Source of the DNA: Microthrixaceae bacterium
GTDB taxonomy: Bacteria; Actinomycetota; Acidimicrobiia; Acidimicrobiales; DATDAH01
Direction of reading: 5' to 3'
Length of the DNA stretch: 64,000 bases
Assembly: GCA_020637195.1 (NCBI GenBank)
Contig: JACJWK010000015.1
Span: 24,144-88,143, forward strand
The notes beneath the pieces were generated by a model that was given only the letters and a program-made list of their open reading frames with translations, did no database searches and was not told the DNA's origin. The translations under genes were made by a program, and so were the position numbers. Below, one piece after another: positions 34,264 to 43,325 of the stretch. How positions within the stretch are numbered: the first letter of the stretch is position 1; every line of letters begins with the position of its first letter.

Positions 34264-35046
34264 TCATCGGGCGGTGAACCCGCCGTCGACGGCGAGGACC
34301 TGGCCGGTGACGTACGTGCTGGCGTCGCCGGCGAGGAACAGCAACGCGCCGTCGAGCTCGTGCATCGCTCCGGGCCGGCGCATCGGCGTGTTGCGCTCGA
34401 TCCAGCGCCGGCCGCCCTCGTCGTCGAGCATGGCCTCGGTGAGCTCGGACGCGAAGTAGCCGGGGGCGAGGGCGTTGACCCGCACGCCGGTGGTGGCCCA
34501 CTGGCAGGCCAGCTCGCGGGTGAGGCCCACGACGGCGCTCTTGGCGGCGACGTAGCCGGCCTGGCTGTTCGGCGCCGCGGCGACGAGGCCGTGCACCGAC
34601 GAGATGTTGACGATGCTGCCGGCGCCCGCGGGCACCATCCGAGCCGCGACGAGCCGGGTGAGCACGAACAGGGCGTTGAGGTCGACGTCGACCACTCGCC
34701 GGAACTCGGCCGGGTCCTCGTCCAGCGCCGGCTGCGGCCCGTCGCTGATGCCCGCGTTGTTCACGAGCACGTCGATGCGGCCGCCGGCCACCTCGTCGGC
34801 GGCGGTCACCAGCCGGGCGAGGTCGTCGTCCACCGCGACGTCACAGGCGACGGGGACGAAGCGCTCGAGCTCCCCGGCCAGCGCCTCCATCCGGTCGAGG
34901 CGGCGGGCGCCCCCGACGACCGTGGCGCCGGCGGCGTGCAGCACCCGCGCGAACCGCTCGCCGAGGCCGCCCGACGCGCCGGTGACGATCGCCACCCGTC
35001 CGTCGAGCCGCAGCAGGGCGTCGGGCGTCGGCTCCGTCTCGTCCAC
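34264..35046 (-). CDS. SDR family oxidoreductase
   Basis: A 260-aa classical short-chain dehydrogenase. Cofactor motif TGASGGLGERFA, NNAGIS, catalytic Ser in NISSVHG, and YVAAK carrying the Tyr and Lys, with the PGYF segment afterwards. The C-terminal DGGFTAR is standard. It probably reduces or oxidises a small alcohol or ketone. GTG 35046 is 7 nt after TACTCT, and the promoter overlaps that of the divergent luciferase-family gene. Confidence 0.9.
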   Translation of the reverse strand: MDETEPTPDALLRLDGRVAIVTGASGGLGERFARVLHAAGATVVGGARRLDRMEALAGELERFVPVACDVAVDDDLARLVTAADEVAGGRIDVLVNNAGISDGPQPALDEDPAEFRRVVDVDLNALFVLTRLVAARMVPAGAGSIVNISSVHGLVAAAPNSQAGYVAAKSAVVGLTRELACQWATTGVRVNALAPGYFASELTEAMLDDEGGRRWIERNTPMRRPGAMHELDGALLFLAGDASTYVTGQVLAVDGGFTAR

Positions 35047-35071
35047 GGGCGGAAGAGTAGTAATGGGGGCG
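35047..35071. promoter_or_regulatory. 25-bp divergent promoter with overlapping -10 boxes
   Basis: Only 25 bp separate the two start codons. Minus strand: TACTCT (35054-35059), 7 nt, GTG. Plus strand: TAGTAA (35058-35063), 8 nt, ATG 35072. The boxes share two bases, so polymerase can probably serve only one side at a time. Confidence 0.5.
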
Positions 35072-35971
35072 ATGAAGGTGCGCGTGGGGTACGGGCTCGG
35101 CGCCCGCAGCTCGACCAACGACCAGCCGCGGTTCGCCACCATGGTCGACGAGCTCGAGCGCCTGGGCTTCGACTCGCTCTGGCTGAGCGAGCGCATCGCC
35201 GCCGACGGGCCCGACCCGGTCGTCGGGATGGCCTTCGCCGCGGCCCGCACCACCCGCCTCAAGGTCGGGATGAGCGTGATGGTGCTTCCCGGGCGCAACC
35301 CGGTGCTGGTCGCCAAGGCCCTGGCCAGCCTCGACCGCTTGTCCGACGGCCGCCTGCTGCCGGCGTTCGGCCTCGGCGTGGTGGATCCCGGCGAGCAGCA
35401 GGCCTTCGGCGTGGACCGCACCGAGCGCGCGGCCATCTTCGACGAGGCCCTGCCCCTGATCCGCCGCCTCTGGACCGAGGACGCGGTCGACCACGACGGC
35501 CCCCACTTCCACCTCGAGGGGGCGGTGGTGCGGCCCCGGCCCGTGCAGCACCCGCTGGACGTGTGGCTCGGCGGCCAGGCCCCCTCCGAGCTGCGCCGGG
35601 TCGGCCGCCTGGGCGACGGCTGGCTGCCCTCGTTCTGTGACGCCGAGGACGTGCGCCGCGGGAAGGCCGTGATCGAGGCCGCCGCCGACGAGGCCGGGCG
35701 GGCCATCGACCCCGAGCACTTCGGGGCGCTCGTCGCCTACGCCGAGGGGGAGGTGCCCGACGGGCTGGCCCGGTTCATCGCCAGGCGCCGGCCGGACCTC
35801 GACGACCCCCGCCAGATCGTCCCGGCCAGCCTGCCGGCGCTCCGCGCCCGGCTCGAGGACCTGGTCGACGCGGGCGCCTCCAAGTTCGTGGTGCTGCCCC
35901 TCGCCGAGCCGGCCGACTGGGCCGACCACCTCGGCGCCGTGGCGGCGGCGGTGCTCCCCCTCCAGGGGTGA
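35072..35971 (+). CDS. Luciferase-family (LLM) flavin/F420-dependent oxidoreductase
   Basis: A 299-aa TIM-barrel enzyme of the luciferase-like monooxygenase group: FDSLWLSERI, TTRLKVGMSVMVLPGRNP, LDRLSDGRL and GLGVVDPGE are typical of actinobacterial F420-linked members. The substrate is unknown. I chose ATG 35072; ATG 35063 in frame would add three residues but lies against the -10 box. It converges tightly (7 nt) on the subtilase gene. Confidence 0.85.
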   Translation: MKVRVGYGLGARSSTNDQPRFATMVDELERLGFDSLWLSERIAADGPDPVVGMAFAAARTTRLKVGMSVMVLPGRNPVLVAKALASLDRLSDGRLLPAFGLGVVDPGEQQAFGVDRTERAAIFDEALPLIRRLWTEDAVDHDGPHFHLEGAVVRPRPVQHPLDVWLGGQAPSELRRVGRLGDGWLPSFCDAEDVRRGKAVIEAAADEAGRAIDPEHFGALVAYAEGEVPDGLARFIARRRPDLDDPRQIVPASLPALRARLEDLVDAGASKFVVLPLAEPADWADHLGAVAAAVLPLQG

Positions 35972-35978
35972 GCGCCCG

Positions 35979-38675
35979 CTACCCCTCGACGAAGTACATG
36001 TTCCACGCGAACGAGACGGTCCCGGAGGCGCCGTCCTTGCCGTCGACGGCGATGTGGAGGGGCACGCCGGCGTGTGCGTAGAAGTCGAACCGGGTCTGCT
36101 GGCCACACGCCGCGACCTGGTCGATGAGGGGGTCGAGGTCGGCGTAGCCGGTCCCCCGGTACACCTGCACCAGGGTCGGGAAGCTGCTGCCGCACGTCCG
36201 CATCTCGACGAACCCGCTCGAGGTGGGCGTCCACCGGTACCAGACCGAGTGGGCCCCGCCCGAGGCGAAGTGCCCGGGCTCACCCGGCTCGCGGGTGGCC
36301 CCCACCGTCGTGCCGGTCACGGAGCCCACCAGCCCCTCGACCACCTGGGCGTCGGCGAAGTCGTCGTTCGCCGGGGGCGGGCGGCGGTTGGCGAAGGTGC
36401 ACGTGACCTGCTCGCCGGGCTCGAGCACGACGGTGACGCGCCGCTCCGCCTGGTCGGCGAGCTCACCGGTGTCGCAGGAGAGCGCGAACAGCTCCCACCC
36501 GGGAACCGCCGCCTGCTGCACGGTGTAGGTGCCGGGGGCCAGCCCGTCCGCCCGGACCCGACCCGGCGTCGGGGTGGCCGGGTCGTCGTCGAGCGGGACC
36601 GGTGCGCCGCAGGCACCCGAGCAGCCGGTGACCTCGAACACGGGTGGGCCGTCGGGCACCGTGTCCTGGACGATGGTGAGGCTCGCCGAGCGGCTCACCC
36701 AGGTGCACGTGACGTGGTCGACGGGCCCGATGGTCAACGTGACCGACCGGGCCGCCTCGTCGACGGTGGTGACGCCTCCGGTGCACGACAGCGAGACCAG
36801 TGACCAGTTCGGCACGGCCGCCTGGTGGAGCGTGTACGTGCCCGGGGCCAGGCCGGCGGCCGTGACCGTGGCGGGCGTGGCGCTGTCGACGTCGTCGTCG
36901 AGGGCGAACGGCGCCCCGCAGTCGCCGGAGCACCCCGTGTAGGCGAAGTCCTGCCCGGAGTCGGGCTCGGTGTCGTGCACGAGCGTGATCGACGGGGAGC
37001 GCACCGTGAACGTGCAGGTGACGTGCTGGTTGGCGGCCAGCGTGATCACCACCTGCCGCTCGGCGAGGCTGACCGCGCCCCCGGCGTCGCAGACGATGGC
37101 GGTGAGGGTCCACCCCGGCACCGCCTCCTGGGAGATCGTGTACGTGCCGGGCGCCAGCTTGCTCATCGACCGGGTGGCGTCCGCCGAGCCGTCGGCGTCG
37201 TCGTCCATCACCCAGTCCCCGCAGTCGCCACCGCGACAGCCCGTGTAGCGGAAGTCCTGGCCCGAGTCGGCCACCGCGTCGTGGACGAGGGTGATGCCCG
37301 TGCCCAGGTCGGCCGTGTAGAGCAGGCGGTTGGGCGAGCCGGTGCCGGCGTCGGTGACCGTGCCCACCGTCGCGTCGGCCAGGAGCCGGGCGGCCACCTC
37401 GGCGGGCGTCGACGCCGGGCTCGACTCGAGCAGGAGCGCCGCTGCGCCCGCGACGTGCGGCGCCGCCATCGACGTGCCGTCGAGGGTCTCGGTGGCGGTG
37501 TCCGACGTGTACCAGGCGGAGCGGACGCCCGAGCCGGGGGCGAACAGGTCGAGGCACGAGCCCGTGTTGGAGTAGTCGCCGCGGGCGTCCGTGCGGGTGG
37601 TCGCCCCGACGGTGATGCCGGCGGCCACGCGACCCGGCGAGAAGCTGCACGCGTTCGCCGTGCTGTTGCCCGCCGACAGGACGTACGTGACGCCCGAGGC
37701 GATGGAGGCCTGGACCGCGGCGTCGACGCTCGACAGCACCCCGGTGAACCCGAGGCTGACGTTCGCCACCGTCGGGCCGTCGTGGGTGCTCGTGACGTAG
37801 TCGATGCCGGCCAGGAGGCCGTCCGCGGTGCCCCGGCCGTCGCAGCCGAGGACGCGCACCGCGATGATGCGCGCCTCCTTGGCCACGCCGGTGGTGGCCC
37901 CGGCGACGGTCCCCGCGGTGTGGGTGCCGTGGCCGTCGCAGTCGATGCCGTTGCGGCCGTCGCCCATGACGTCGAGCCCGACCGAGGCGCGCCCGCCGAA
38001 CTCCTGGTGGGTGGGCCGGATGCCCGTGTCGAGGACGTACACGTCGACGCCGGCCCCGGTCGCCTCGTAGCGGTAGTTCCCGTCGAGGGGGAGGTCGCGC
38101 TGGTCGCTGCGGTCGAGGCCCCAGGGGGCGCCCGTCTGGGTGGTGTGCGCCTCGGTGACCAGGTTCGGCTCGACCGTGGCGACGCGCGGGTCGGCTCGCA
38201 GGGCGTCGACCGCGTCCGGCTCCAGCTCGGCGGCGAAGCCCCGCAGCGCGTGGCGGTACACGGCGAGCACGCGCCCCTCGCCGGCGGGCACGAGGTCGCC
38301 GGCGGTCGCCCGCACGGCGGCGGTCGCCGGCTGGTCGCGCAGCCGGACGATGTACTCCCCCGCGACGACGCCCGCGCCGTCGCCGCTCGACGACGCCGCC
38401 GCGGCGGCGTCCGAGCCCTCGGAGAGGTCCGGGAGGTCGCCGTCCGCCGAGGGAGGCGCCGGGGGCCCGGTGGTCGACGTGGTCGAGCCCGTCGCAGGCT
38501 CGGGCTCCTCGGTCGGGCCGCCCGTCGTCGCCGTCGTCGGGGCGTCGGCCGCGGGATCGCCGCCCGGCCCGGGGCCGGTGCCGTCCGGCTCCTCGGCACC
38601 GAGGCCCGGCGCCGCCAGCACGGCCACGAGTGCGGAGACGACCAGCGCCACGGCTCCTCGACGCACCCTCGGCAC
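35979..38675 (-). CDS. Secreted subtilisin-like (S8) protease with three prealbumin-like repeats
   Basis: About 898 aa. Signal peptide (about 1-26), Pro/Thr-rich stretch (30-100), inhibitor-I9-like propeptide starting YIVRLRDQP (about 108-175), and a protease domain with Asp216 (YVLDTG), His249 (DGHGTH) and Ser402 (GTSMAAPH). Three tandem repeats of about 100 residues follow (about 461-760), each with HD-type start, GCxGxCG, APGTYT and VTCT(F/W) segments, then a 135-residue C-terminal beta domain. There is no LPxTG anchor. I used GTG 38675; GTG 38717 would add 14 residues before the signal. Confidence 0.88.
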   Translation of the reverse strand: MPRVRRGAVALVVSALVAVLAAPGLGAEEPDGTGPGPGGDPAADAPTTATTGGPTEEPEPATGSTTSTTGPPAPPSADGDLPDLSEGSDAAAAASSSGDGAGVVAGEYIVRLRDQPATAAVRATAGDLVPAGEGRVLAVYRHALRGFAAELEPDAVDALRADPRVATVEPNLVTEAHTTQTGAPWGLDRSDQRDLPLDGNYRYEATGAGVDVYVLDTGIRPTHQEFGGRASVGLDVMGDGRNGIDCDGHGTHTAGTVAGATTGVAKEARIIAVRVLGCDGRGTADGLLAGIDYVTSTHDGPTVANVSLGFTGVLSSVDAAVQASIASGVTYVLSAGNSTANACSFSPGRVAAGITVGATTRTDARGDYSNTGSCLDLFAPGSGVRSAWYTSDTATETLDGTSMAAPHVAGAAALLLESSPASTPAEVAARLLADATVGTVTDAGTGSPNRLLYTADLGTGITLVHDAVADSGQDFRYTGCRGGDCGDWVMDDDADGSADATRSMSKLAPGTYTISQEAVPGWTLTAIVCDAGGAVSLAERQVVITLAANQHVTCTFTVRSPSITLVHDTEPDSGQDFAYTGCSGDCGAPFALDDDVDSATPATVTAAGLAPGTYTLHQAAVPNWSLVSLSCTGGVTTVDEAARSVTLTIGPVDHVTCTWVSRSASLTIVQDTVPDGPPVFEVTGCSGACGAPVPLDDDPATPTPGRVRADGLAPGTYTVQQAAVPGWELFALSCDTGELADQAERRVTVVLEPGEQVTCTFANRRPPPANDDFADAQVVEGLVGSVTGTTVGATREPGEPGHFASGGAHSVWYRWTPTSSGFVEMRTCGSSFPTLVQVYRGTGYADLDPLIDQVAACGQQTRFDFYAHAGVPLHIAVDGKDGASGTVSFAWNMYFVEG

Positions 38676-38851
38676 CTCGCCCGACCCCTCTCGTCGACGG
38701 CCCGTCGTGGGGCGCACCGCCCCGTCCGTCGCCGCCGATGCTAGCGATCCGCGGCGCCGCCGTTCCGATCCGACGGCGTCCGGCCCCGCCCCGGCCGGTC
38801 CCTACACTTCGGGGCGAGGCCGGCGACCGCGCCGGCGGGGAAGGCCGCACC

Positions 38852-40207
38852 GTGAAGTTCGGACTGTTCTACGAGCACCAGCTCCCCCGGCCCTGGGACG
38901 AGGACAGCGAGCTGCGGCTCGTCCAGGACGCCCTCGACCAGATCGAGCTCGCCGACCGCCTCGGCATCGAGTACTGCTGGGAGGTCGAGCACCACTTCCT
39001 CGAGGAGTACTCGCACTCGAGCGCCCCCGAGGTGTTCCTCGCGGCCGCCAGCCAGCGCACCACCGACATGCGCCTCGGCCACGGGATCATCCAGACCGCG
39101 CCGGGCTACAACCACCCGGTCCGCACCGCCGAGCGCGTGGCCATGCTCGACCTGGTGTCGGGTGGCCGGGCCGAGTTCGGCTCGGGCGAGTCGTCCTCGG
39201 AGGCCGAGCTCGGCGGCTTCGGCATCGACCCCGTGGTCAAGCGCGACCAGTGGCTCGAGGGGCTCCAGGTGGCGATCCGGGCCATGACCGAGACCCCCTT
39301 CACGGGCCACGAGGGTCGGTTCGTCCAGGTCCCGCCCCGCAACGTCGTGCCCAAGCCGGTGCAGAAGCCGCATCCGCCGCTGTGGGTGGCGTGCTCGCGG
39401 CGCGACACCATCCTGCTCGCGGCCGAGAAGGGCATCGGGGCGCTGGCCTTCGCGTTCATCGACCCCGAGGAGGCCCGCCACTGGGTGGACGACTACACGT
39501 CGGTGATGGCCGAGCGCTGCGTCCCCGTGGGCCAGGCCGTCAACCACAACATCGCCTGCGTCACCCCGATGATGTGCGCGCCCTCCGAGGACGCGGCCAT
39601 CGCGATGGGCCTCGAGGGCGGCAACTTCTTCGGCTACTCGCTCGCCCATTACTACGTGTTCGGCGACCACGTGCCCGGCCGAACGGACGTGTGGCAGGAG
39701 TTCGTGGCCAAGCGCGACGAGATGGGCTACTCGCCCGAGGCCGCCCTCGCCGCCCAGAAGGAGGTGCTCGGCGCGCAGGTGGCCGCGGGCGACAGCAGCG
39801 GCCTGCGGGGCGCCGTGGGCACACCCGCGCAGATCCGCGAGTTCCTGCGGCGCTACGAGGAGGCGGGCGTCGACCAGGTGATCTTCGTCATGCAGGCGGG
39901 CCGCAACCGCCACGAGGACATCATGGCGAGCCTCGAGCTCTTCGCCGCCGAGGTGCTCCCCGAGTTCAAAGCGCGCGACGAGGCGGCGTCGCGGGCGAAG
40001 ACCGAGCGCCTCGCCCCCGTCGTCGACGCGGCGATGGCCCGGCGGGTGGACGACGCGCCGCCGATGCCCGAGGGCTACGTCATGCGGGCGCTCCCGAAGG
40101 CCATGGTCGAGGCCGCCGACTCGGACGAGGGCCGGCAGTTCCTCGACGACCTGGCGGACCAGAGCGCGATCGGCGACCAGGACGGCATGTCGAGCCTGTT
40201 GGGCTGA
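38852..40207 (+). CDS. Luciferase-family (LLM) monooxygenase
   Basis: A 451-aa bacterial-luciferase-family protein, longer than most. KFGLFYEHQLPRPW at the start, YCWEVEHHFLEEYSHSSAPE, then LDLVSGGRAEFGSGES and KPHPPLWVACS are diagnostic. It probably uses FMNH2 or F420H2 to act on an unknown substrate. GTG 38852 has GGGGAAGG at 38837-38844, a good ribosome site, and TACACT further upstream. It is divergent from the subtilase and converges on the zinc peptidase gene. Confidence 0.88.
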   Translation: MKFGLFYEHQLPRPWDEDSELRLVQDALDQIELADRLGIEYCWEVEHHFLEEYSHSSAPEVFLAAASQRTTDMRLGHGIIQTAPGYNHPVRTAERVAMLDLVSGGRAEFGSGESSSEAELGGFGIDPVVKRDQWLEGLQVAIRAMTETPFTGHEGRFVQVPPRNVVPKPVQKPHPPLWVACSRRDTILLAAEKGIGALAFAFIDPEEARHWVDDYTSVMAERCVPVGQAVNHNIACVTPMMCAPSEDAAIAMGLEGGNFFGYSLAHYYVFGDHVPGRTDVWQEFVAKRDEMGYSPEAALAAQKEVLGAQVAAGDSSGLRGAVGTPAQIREFLRRYEEAGVDQVIFVMQAGRNRHEDIMASLELFAAEVLPEFKARDEAASRAKTERLAPVVDAAMARRVDDAPPMPEGYVMRALPKAMVEAADSDEGRQFLDDLADQSAIGDQDGMSSLLG

Positions 40208-40244
40208 CCGCGACCCCGCCGGGGCTGGCCGTCGGCCGTCGGCG

Positions 40245-41711
40245 TCAGCCGCAGGACGTCAACGTGGCGAAGCCGTCGTCGGCAACGACGTCGGCGCCGG
40301 ACCGGGTCGACGCCCACTCGTCGAGCGCGTCGGCGATCTCGGTGGTGTCGGCGGCGGTGTCGCCCTCGAAGCGGACCCGCAGGCAGGTGCGGTCCTGCTC
40401 CTGCCACGCCACGTACTGGTCACCGCCCCAGCCGACCGCCGCGCGGGCCGCGGTCTGCTGGTCGACGCCCCCGTCGGTGAGCAGCACCAGCAGCAGGAAC
40501 TGGCCGAACGTCCCCTGGTCGAAGACCTCGCCGTCGGCCGGGGGCTCGGCGACGTCGAGCGGCTGCTCGCCCGACAGGTACAGGTCCGGGTCGAGGACCT
40601 GCTCGCTCGACACCGGTGGGTCGCCGAAGGCCTGGTCGACCGCGGTCTCGCCGCCGTGGTCGACGATGGCGTCGATCAACGGCGGGCCCAGCTCGTAGGG
40701 CGCGCCGATGAGGGCGAGGAGGATCTCGGGGAACTGGCTGAAGTCGGCGCTGTCGCCGATGGCAGCCTCCTCCTCGTCGTAGGCGCGTCGCTCGTCGTCG
40801 GTGAACGTGGCCTGGTAGGCCTCCTCGACCGTCACCGCGTTGCCCTCGACGAGCGCGGAGAACGCGAACCCGGTCTCGTCGTCGGCGTCGTCGAGCTCGG
40901 GACGGGCCAGCTCGAAGTGCTGGTCGTCGAGGGCGTGGGTGAGCTCGTGCACGATCGTCGACCGGGCGTACGGCGTGGGCGACTCGCCCCGCACGACCAG
41001 CTCGTTCGTCTCGGGGTCGTAGAACCCGACGACGCCGGCGCTCAGCACCCCCTCGAGCTGGCTGACGAGGTCGTCGTCGCCGTCGAGGAACCCGAGGGCG
41101 CGGAAGACGTCCTCGGTCTCGCGCAGGTCCGCCTCGTCCTCGGCCTCGAAGTCGTCGAGCAGTCGCTGCTCGAACTCGTCGTCGCCGGCCAGCTCCACGT
41201 CGACCGGCTCGCGGAACTCGAGGCCCCGCTCCTGCTCGACGAACCCGCTCAGCTCGGCCACCGTGGCCTCGAGGTCGTCGTCGGTCGGGCCGCCGGCGGT
41301 GGTGGACGTGGTGGCGCCCGGCGCCTCGGTGGGCGCCGGGGACGCGGCCTCGTCGCCGTCGCGGGTGAGGAGCCAGGCCACTCCCATGGCCAGGGCCACG
41401 AGGGCGACCGCCGCGGGCACCGCGACGAGCGCCGCCACCTTCCGCGGCCCGCGGGAGGGCGCGGGCGGGGCGCCGGCCGCCGGAGGCGGGGCGCCGGGCA
41501 GGAACCCAGGCGGCCCGGGCGGCTCCGGGTGGCACCCGGCGGGACAGCATCCGGGCCGGTCACGAGGGCGCGAGGAGGACCGGCGGCCGGCGTCGGCACC
41601 CAGCCATGACGCCGGAGGGGTGTGGCGGCGGGCCGGCGGCGGGGAGGCGGTGGCGGGACCCGAGGACCCCGAGGGTGGGCCGGCGGCGTCGGGGCCGGGC
41701 TGGTCGCTCAC
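40245..41711 (-). CDS. Membrane-anchored HExxH zinc peptidase-like protein
   Basis: A 488-aa protein. A long Pro/Gly/Ser-rich cytoplasmic N-terminus (1-90) contains a short Cys-rich piece (CCPAGC). One membrane helix (about 95-118) and an acidic extracytoplasmic domain follow, with zinc motif HELTHALDDQHF (about residue 260) and a Glu-containing FSALVEGNA downstream as a possible third ligand. Family not firmly placed. GTG 41711 follows TACCGT by 7 nt (leaderless pattern). Confidence 0.72.
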   Translation of the reverse strand: MSDQPGPDAAGPPSGSSGPATASPPPARRHTPPASWLGADAGRRSSSRPRDRPGCCPAGCHPEPPGPPGFLPGAPPPAAGAPPAPSRGPRKVAALVAVPAAVALVALAMGVAWLLTRDGDEAASPAPTEAPGATTSTTAGGPTDDDLEATVAELSGFVEQERGLEFREPVDVELAGDDEFEQRLLDDFEAEDEADLRETEDVFRALGFLDGDDDLVSQLEGVLSAGVVGFYDPETNELVVRGESPTPYARSTIVHELTHALDDQHFELARPELDDADDETGFAFSALVEGNAVTVEEAYQATFTDDERRAYDEEEAAIGDSADFSQFPEILLALIGAPYELGPPLIDAIVDHGGETAVDQAFGDPPVSSEQVLDPDLYLSGEQPLDVAEPPADGEVFDQGTFGQFLLLVLLTDGGVDQQTAARAAVGWGGDQYVAWQEQDRTCLRVRFEGDTAADTTEIADALDEWASTRSGADVVADDGFATLTSCG

Positions 41712-41782
41712 CGGGGGAACGGTACCGGGTGGCCGATCGGCTCCCGTCGCGCCCGGCCGCGGCCGACCGGGGGCCGACGACC

Positions 41783-43234
41783 TCAGGCGGGCGAGGCGTC
41801 CGGCGCCGCGCGGGCCGCCGCCGGCGGCGGATAGGTGGCCCGCAGCTCCTCGAGCGCCGCCTCCATGCCGTCGAGGATCCCGCGGAGGTCGGGGAGCACG
41901 TCCCGGCACGCGATCGCGCTCACGTGCACCTGGTCCAGGTAGCTCCACGCCGTGACGTTGAGCCCGATGTTCTCGAGGACCGGTCCCACCGAGTAGATGG
42001 CCTCGAGGCGAGCCCCCGCGATGTACAGCGGGTCGCGCGGGCCGGGGACGTTGGACACGACCACGTTGATGGGAGGCCGGTGCCGGTCGGCGAGGCGCAG
42101 CCGCGAGTACTGGCGGGCCAGGAAGGAGTAGGGCCGTGGCGGCGTGAACTCCACCCAGTCCGCCAGCATGTCCACCCCGAGCAGGTTGTGGACCTCCTTG
42201 GCCGCCGCCGTCACCTCGTGCACGGCGGCGAGGCGCTCGGCGGGGTCGTCGAGGTGGGTCGGCAGCGCGGTGAACAGGTTGGACACCTTGTTGCCCCCGA
42301 GGCGACGCACCTCCTCGGGCCGGTCGGTCGACACGGGCACCCCCGCCACGAGCGGGGTGACGGGCAGCTCGTCGCGCGCCACCAGGTACGACCGCAGGGC
42401 CCCGGCCACCAGGGTGAGCAGCACGTCGTTGACGGTGGCACCGGCGGCGGCCTTGACCGCGCGGATCTCGTCGAGGGGCAGCGTGGTGGTGGCGAAGGAC
42501 CGGCGCGCGGTGAGCGCGGTGGAGAACGAGACGTTGGGGGTGTCCAGCACGGGCACGGGAGGGGACACCTCGGCGGTGCGTCGGCGCCGCCCCACCGCGA
42601 GCAGGCTGCGCAGGGTGCGACGCACCAACGCCGGGATGCGCCCGAGACCGGCGAGCACCTCCACGACGGCAGCCCACAGCAGGCGCCACCGCGACGGCAG
42701 GGGCTCGCCCGTCCAGGCGCGCCCGCCGTCCGGGTCCACGGGGGGCTCGGGCGGGTCGGGCTCGAGGTCCATCACGTTGGCCAGCAGCTCCGCGGCGGCC
42801 ACGCCGTCGGCGAGCGAGTGGTGCAGCTTCGCCACGAACCCGATGTGACCGTCGGGCATGCCCTCGAGCACGACGATCTCCCAGAGCGGCCGGTCCCGGG
42901 GCAACGGCGTCGAGGCGACGGCGGCGATGGCACGATCCATCTCGCGGCGGCCGGCGGGGGCGTCGAGCACGACCCGCCGGATGTGGCGGTCGAGCTCGAA
43001 GTCGGGGTCGTCCACCCACACCGGGTGGTGGAGACCGAAGGGCACCTCGACGACGCGGCGGCGGAACGGCGGGAGCAGGTGCAGGCGCTCGCCGAGGACC
43101 TCACGGAAGCGCTCGAAGGTGTAGCCCCCCGGCACCGTGGCGGGGTCGATCACCGCGGCCTTGATCGTGTGCATGTGGATGGTGGGCGTCTCCATGTAGA
43201 GGAAGCCCGCGTCCATCCCGGTCATGCGCTCCAT
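41783..43234 (-). CDS. Wax ester synthase/diacylglycerol acyltransferase (WS/DGAT)
   Basis: A 483-aa WS/DGAT enzyme. The active-site motif is HHSLADG (HHxxxDG), the C-terminal motif is NVVVSNVPGPRDPLY, and GAT(V/I)NDVLLT-type sequence is present. It joins acyl-CoA to a fatty alcohol or diacylglycerol to make storage lipid at the membrane. I used ATG 43234 (MERMTGMDAG); CACAAT sits 8 nt upstream. Divergent from an SDR gene. Confidence 0.92.
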   Translation of the reverse strand: MERMTGMDAGFLYMETPTIHMHTIKAAVIDPATVPGGYTFERFREVLGERLHLLPPFRRRVVEVPFGLHHPVWVDDPDFELDRHIRRVVLDAPAGRREMDRAIAAVASTPLPRDRPLWEIVVLEGMPDGHIGFVAKLHHSLADGVAAAELLANVMDLEPDPPEPPVDPDGGRAWTGEPLPSRWRLLWAAVVEVLAGLGRIPALVRRTLRSLLAVGRRRRTAEVSPPVPVLDTPNVSFSTALTARRSFATTTLPLDEIRAVKAAAGATVNDVLLTLVAGALRSYLVARDELPVTPLVAGVPVSTDRPEEVRRLGGNKVSNLFTALPTHLDDPAERLAAVHEVTAAAKEVHNLLGVDMLADWVEFTPPRPYSFLARQYSRLRLADRHRPPINVVVSNVPGPRDPLYIAGARLEAIYSVGPVLENIGLNVTAWSYLDQVHVSAIACRDVLPDLRGILDGMEAALEELRATYPPPAAARAAPDASPA

Positions 43235-43325
43235 CGGCCGCGATTGTGACACCGCGGCGCGGGCACCGCTCGGGGTGCGGGGGCCGCCGGCGTGGAGGGC
43301 GGGACGCGCGCGAGAAGATGGGGCC

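Noticed and set aside
37000..38850. Long plus-strand frames opposite the subtilase
   Set aside because: They are antisense shadows; the minus strand has catalytic motifs, signal peptide and repeats.
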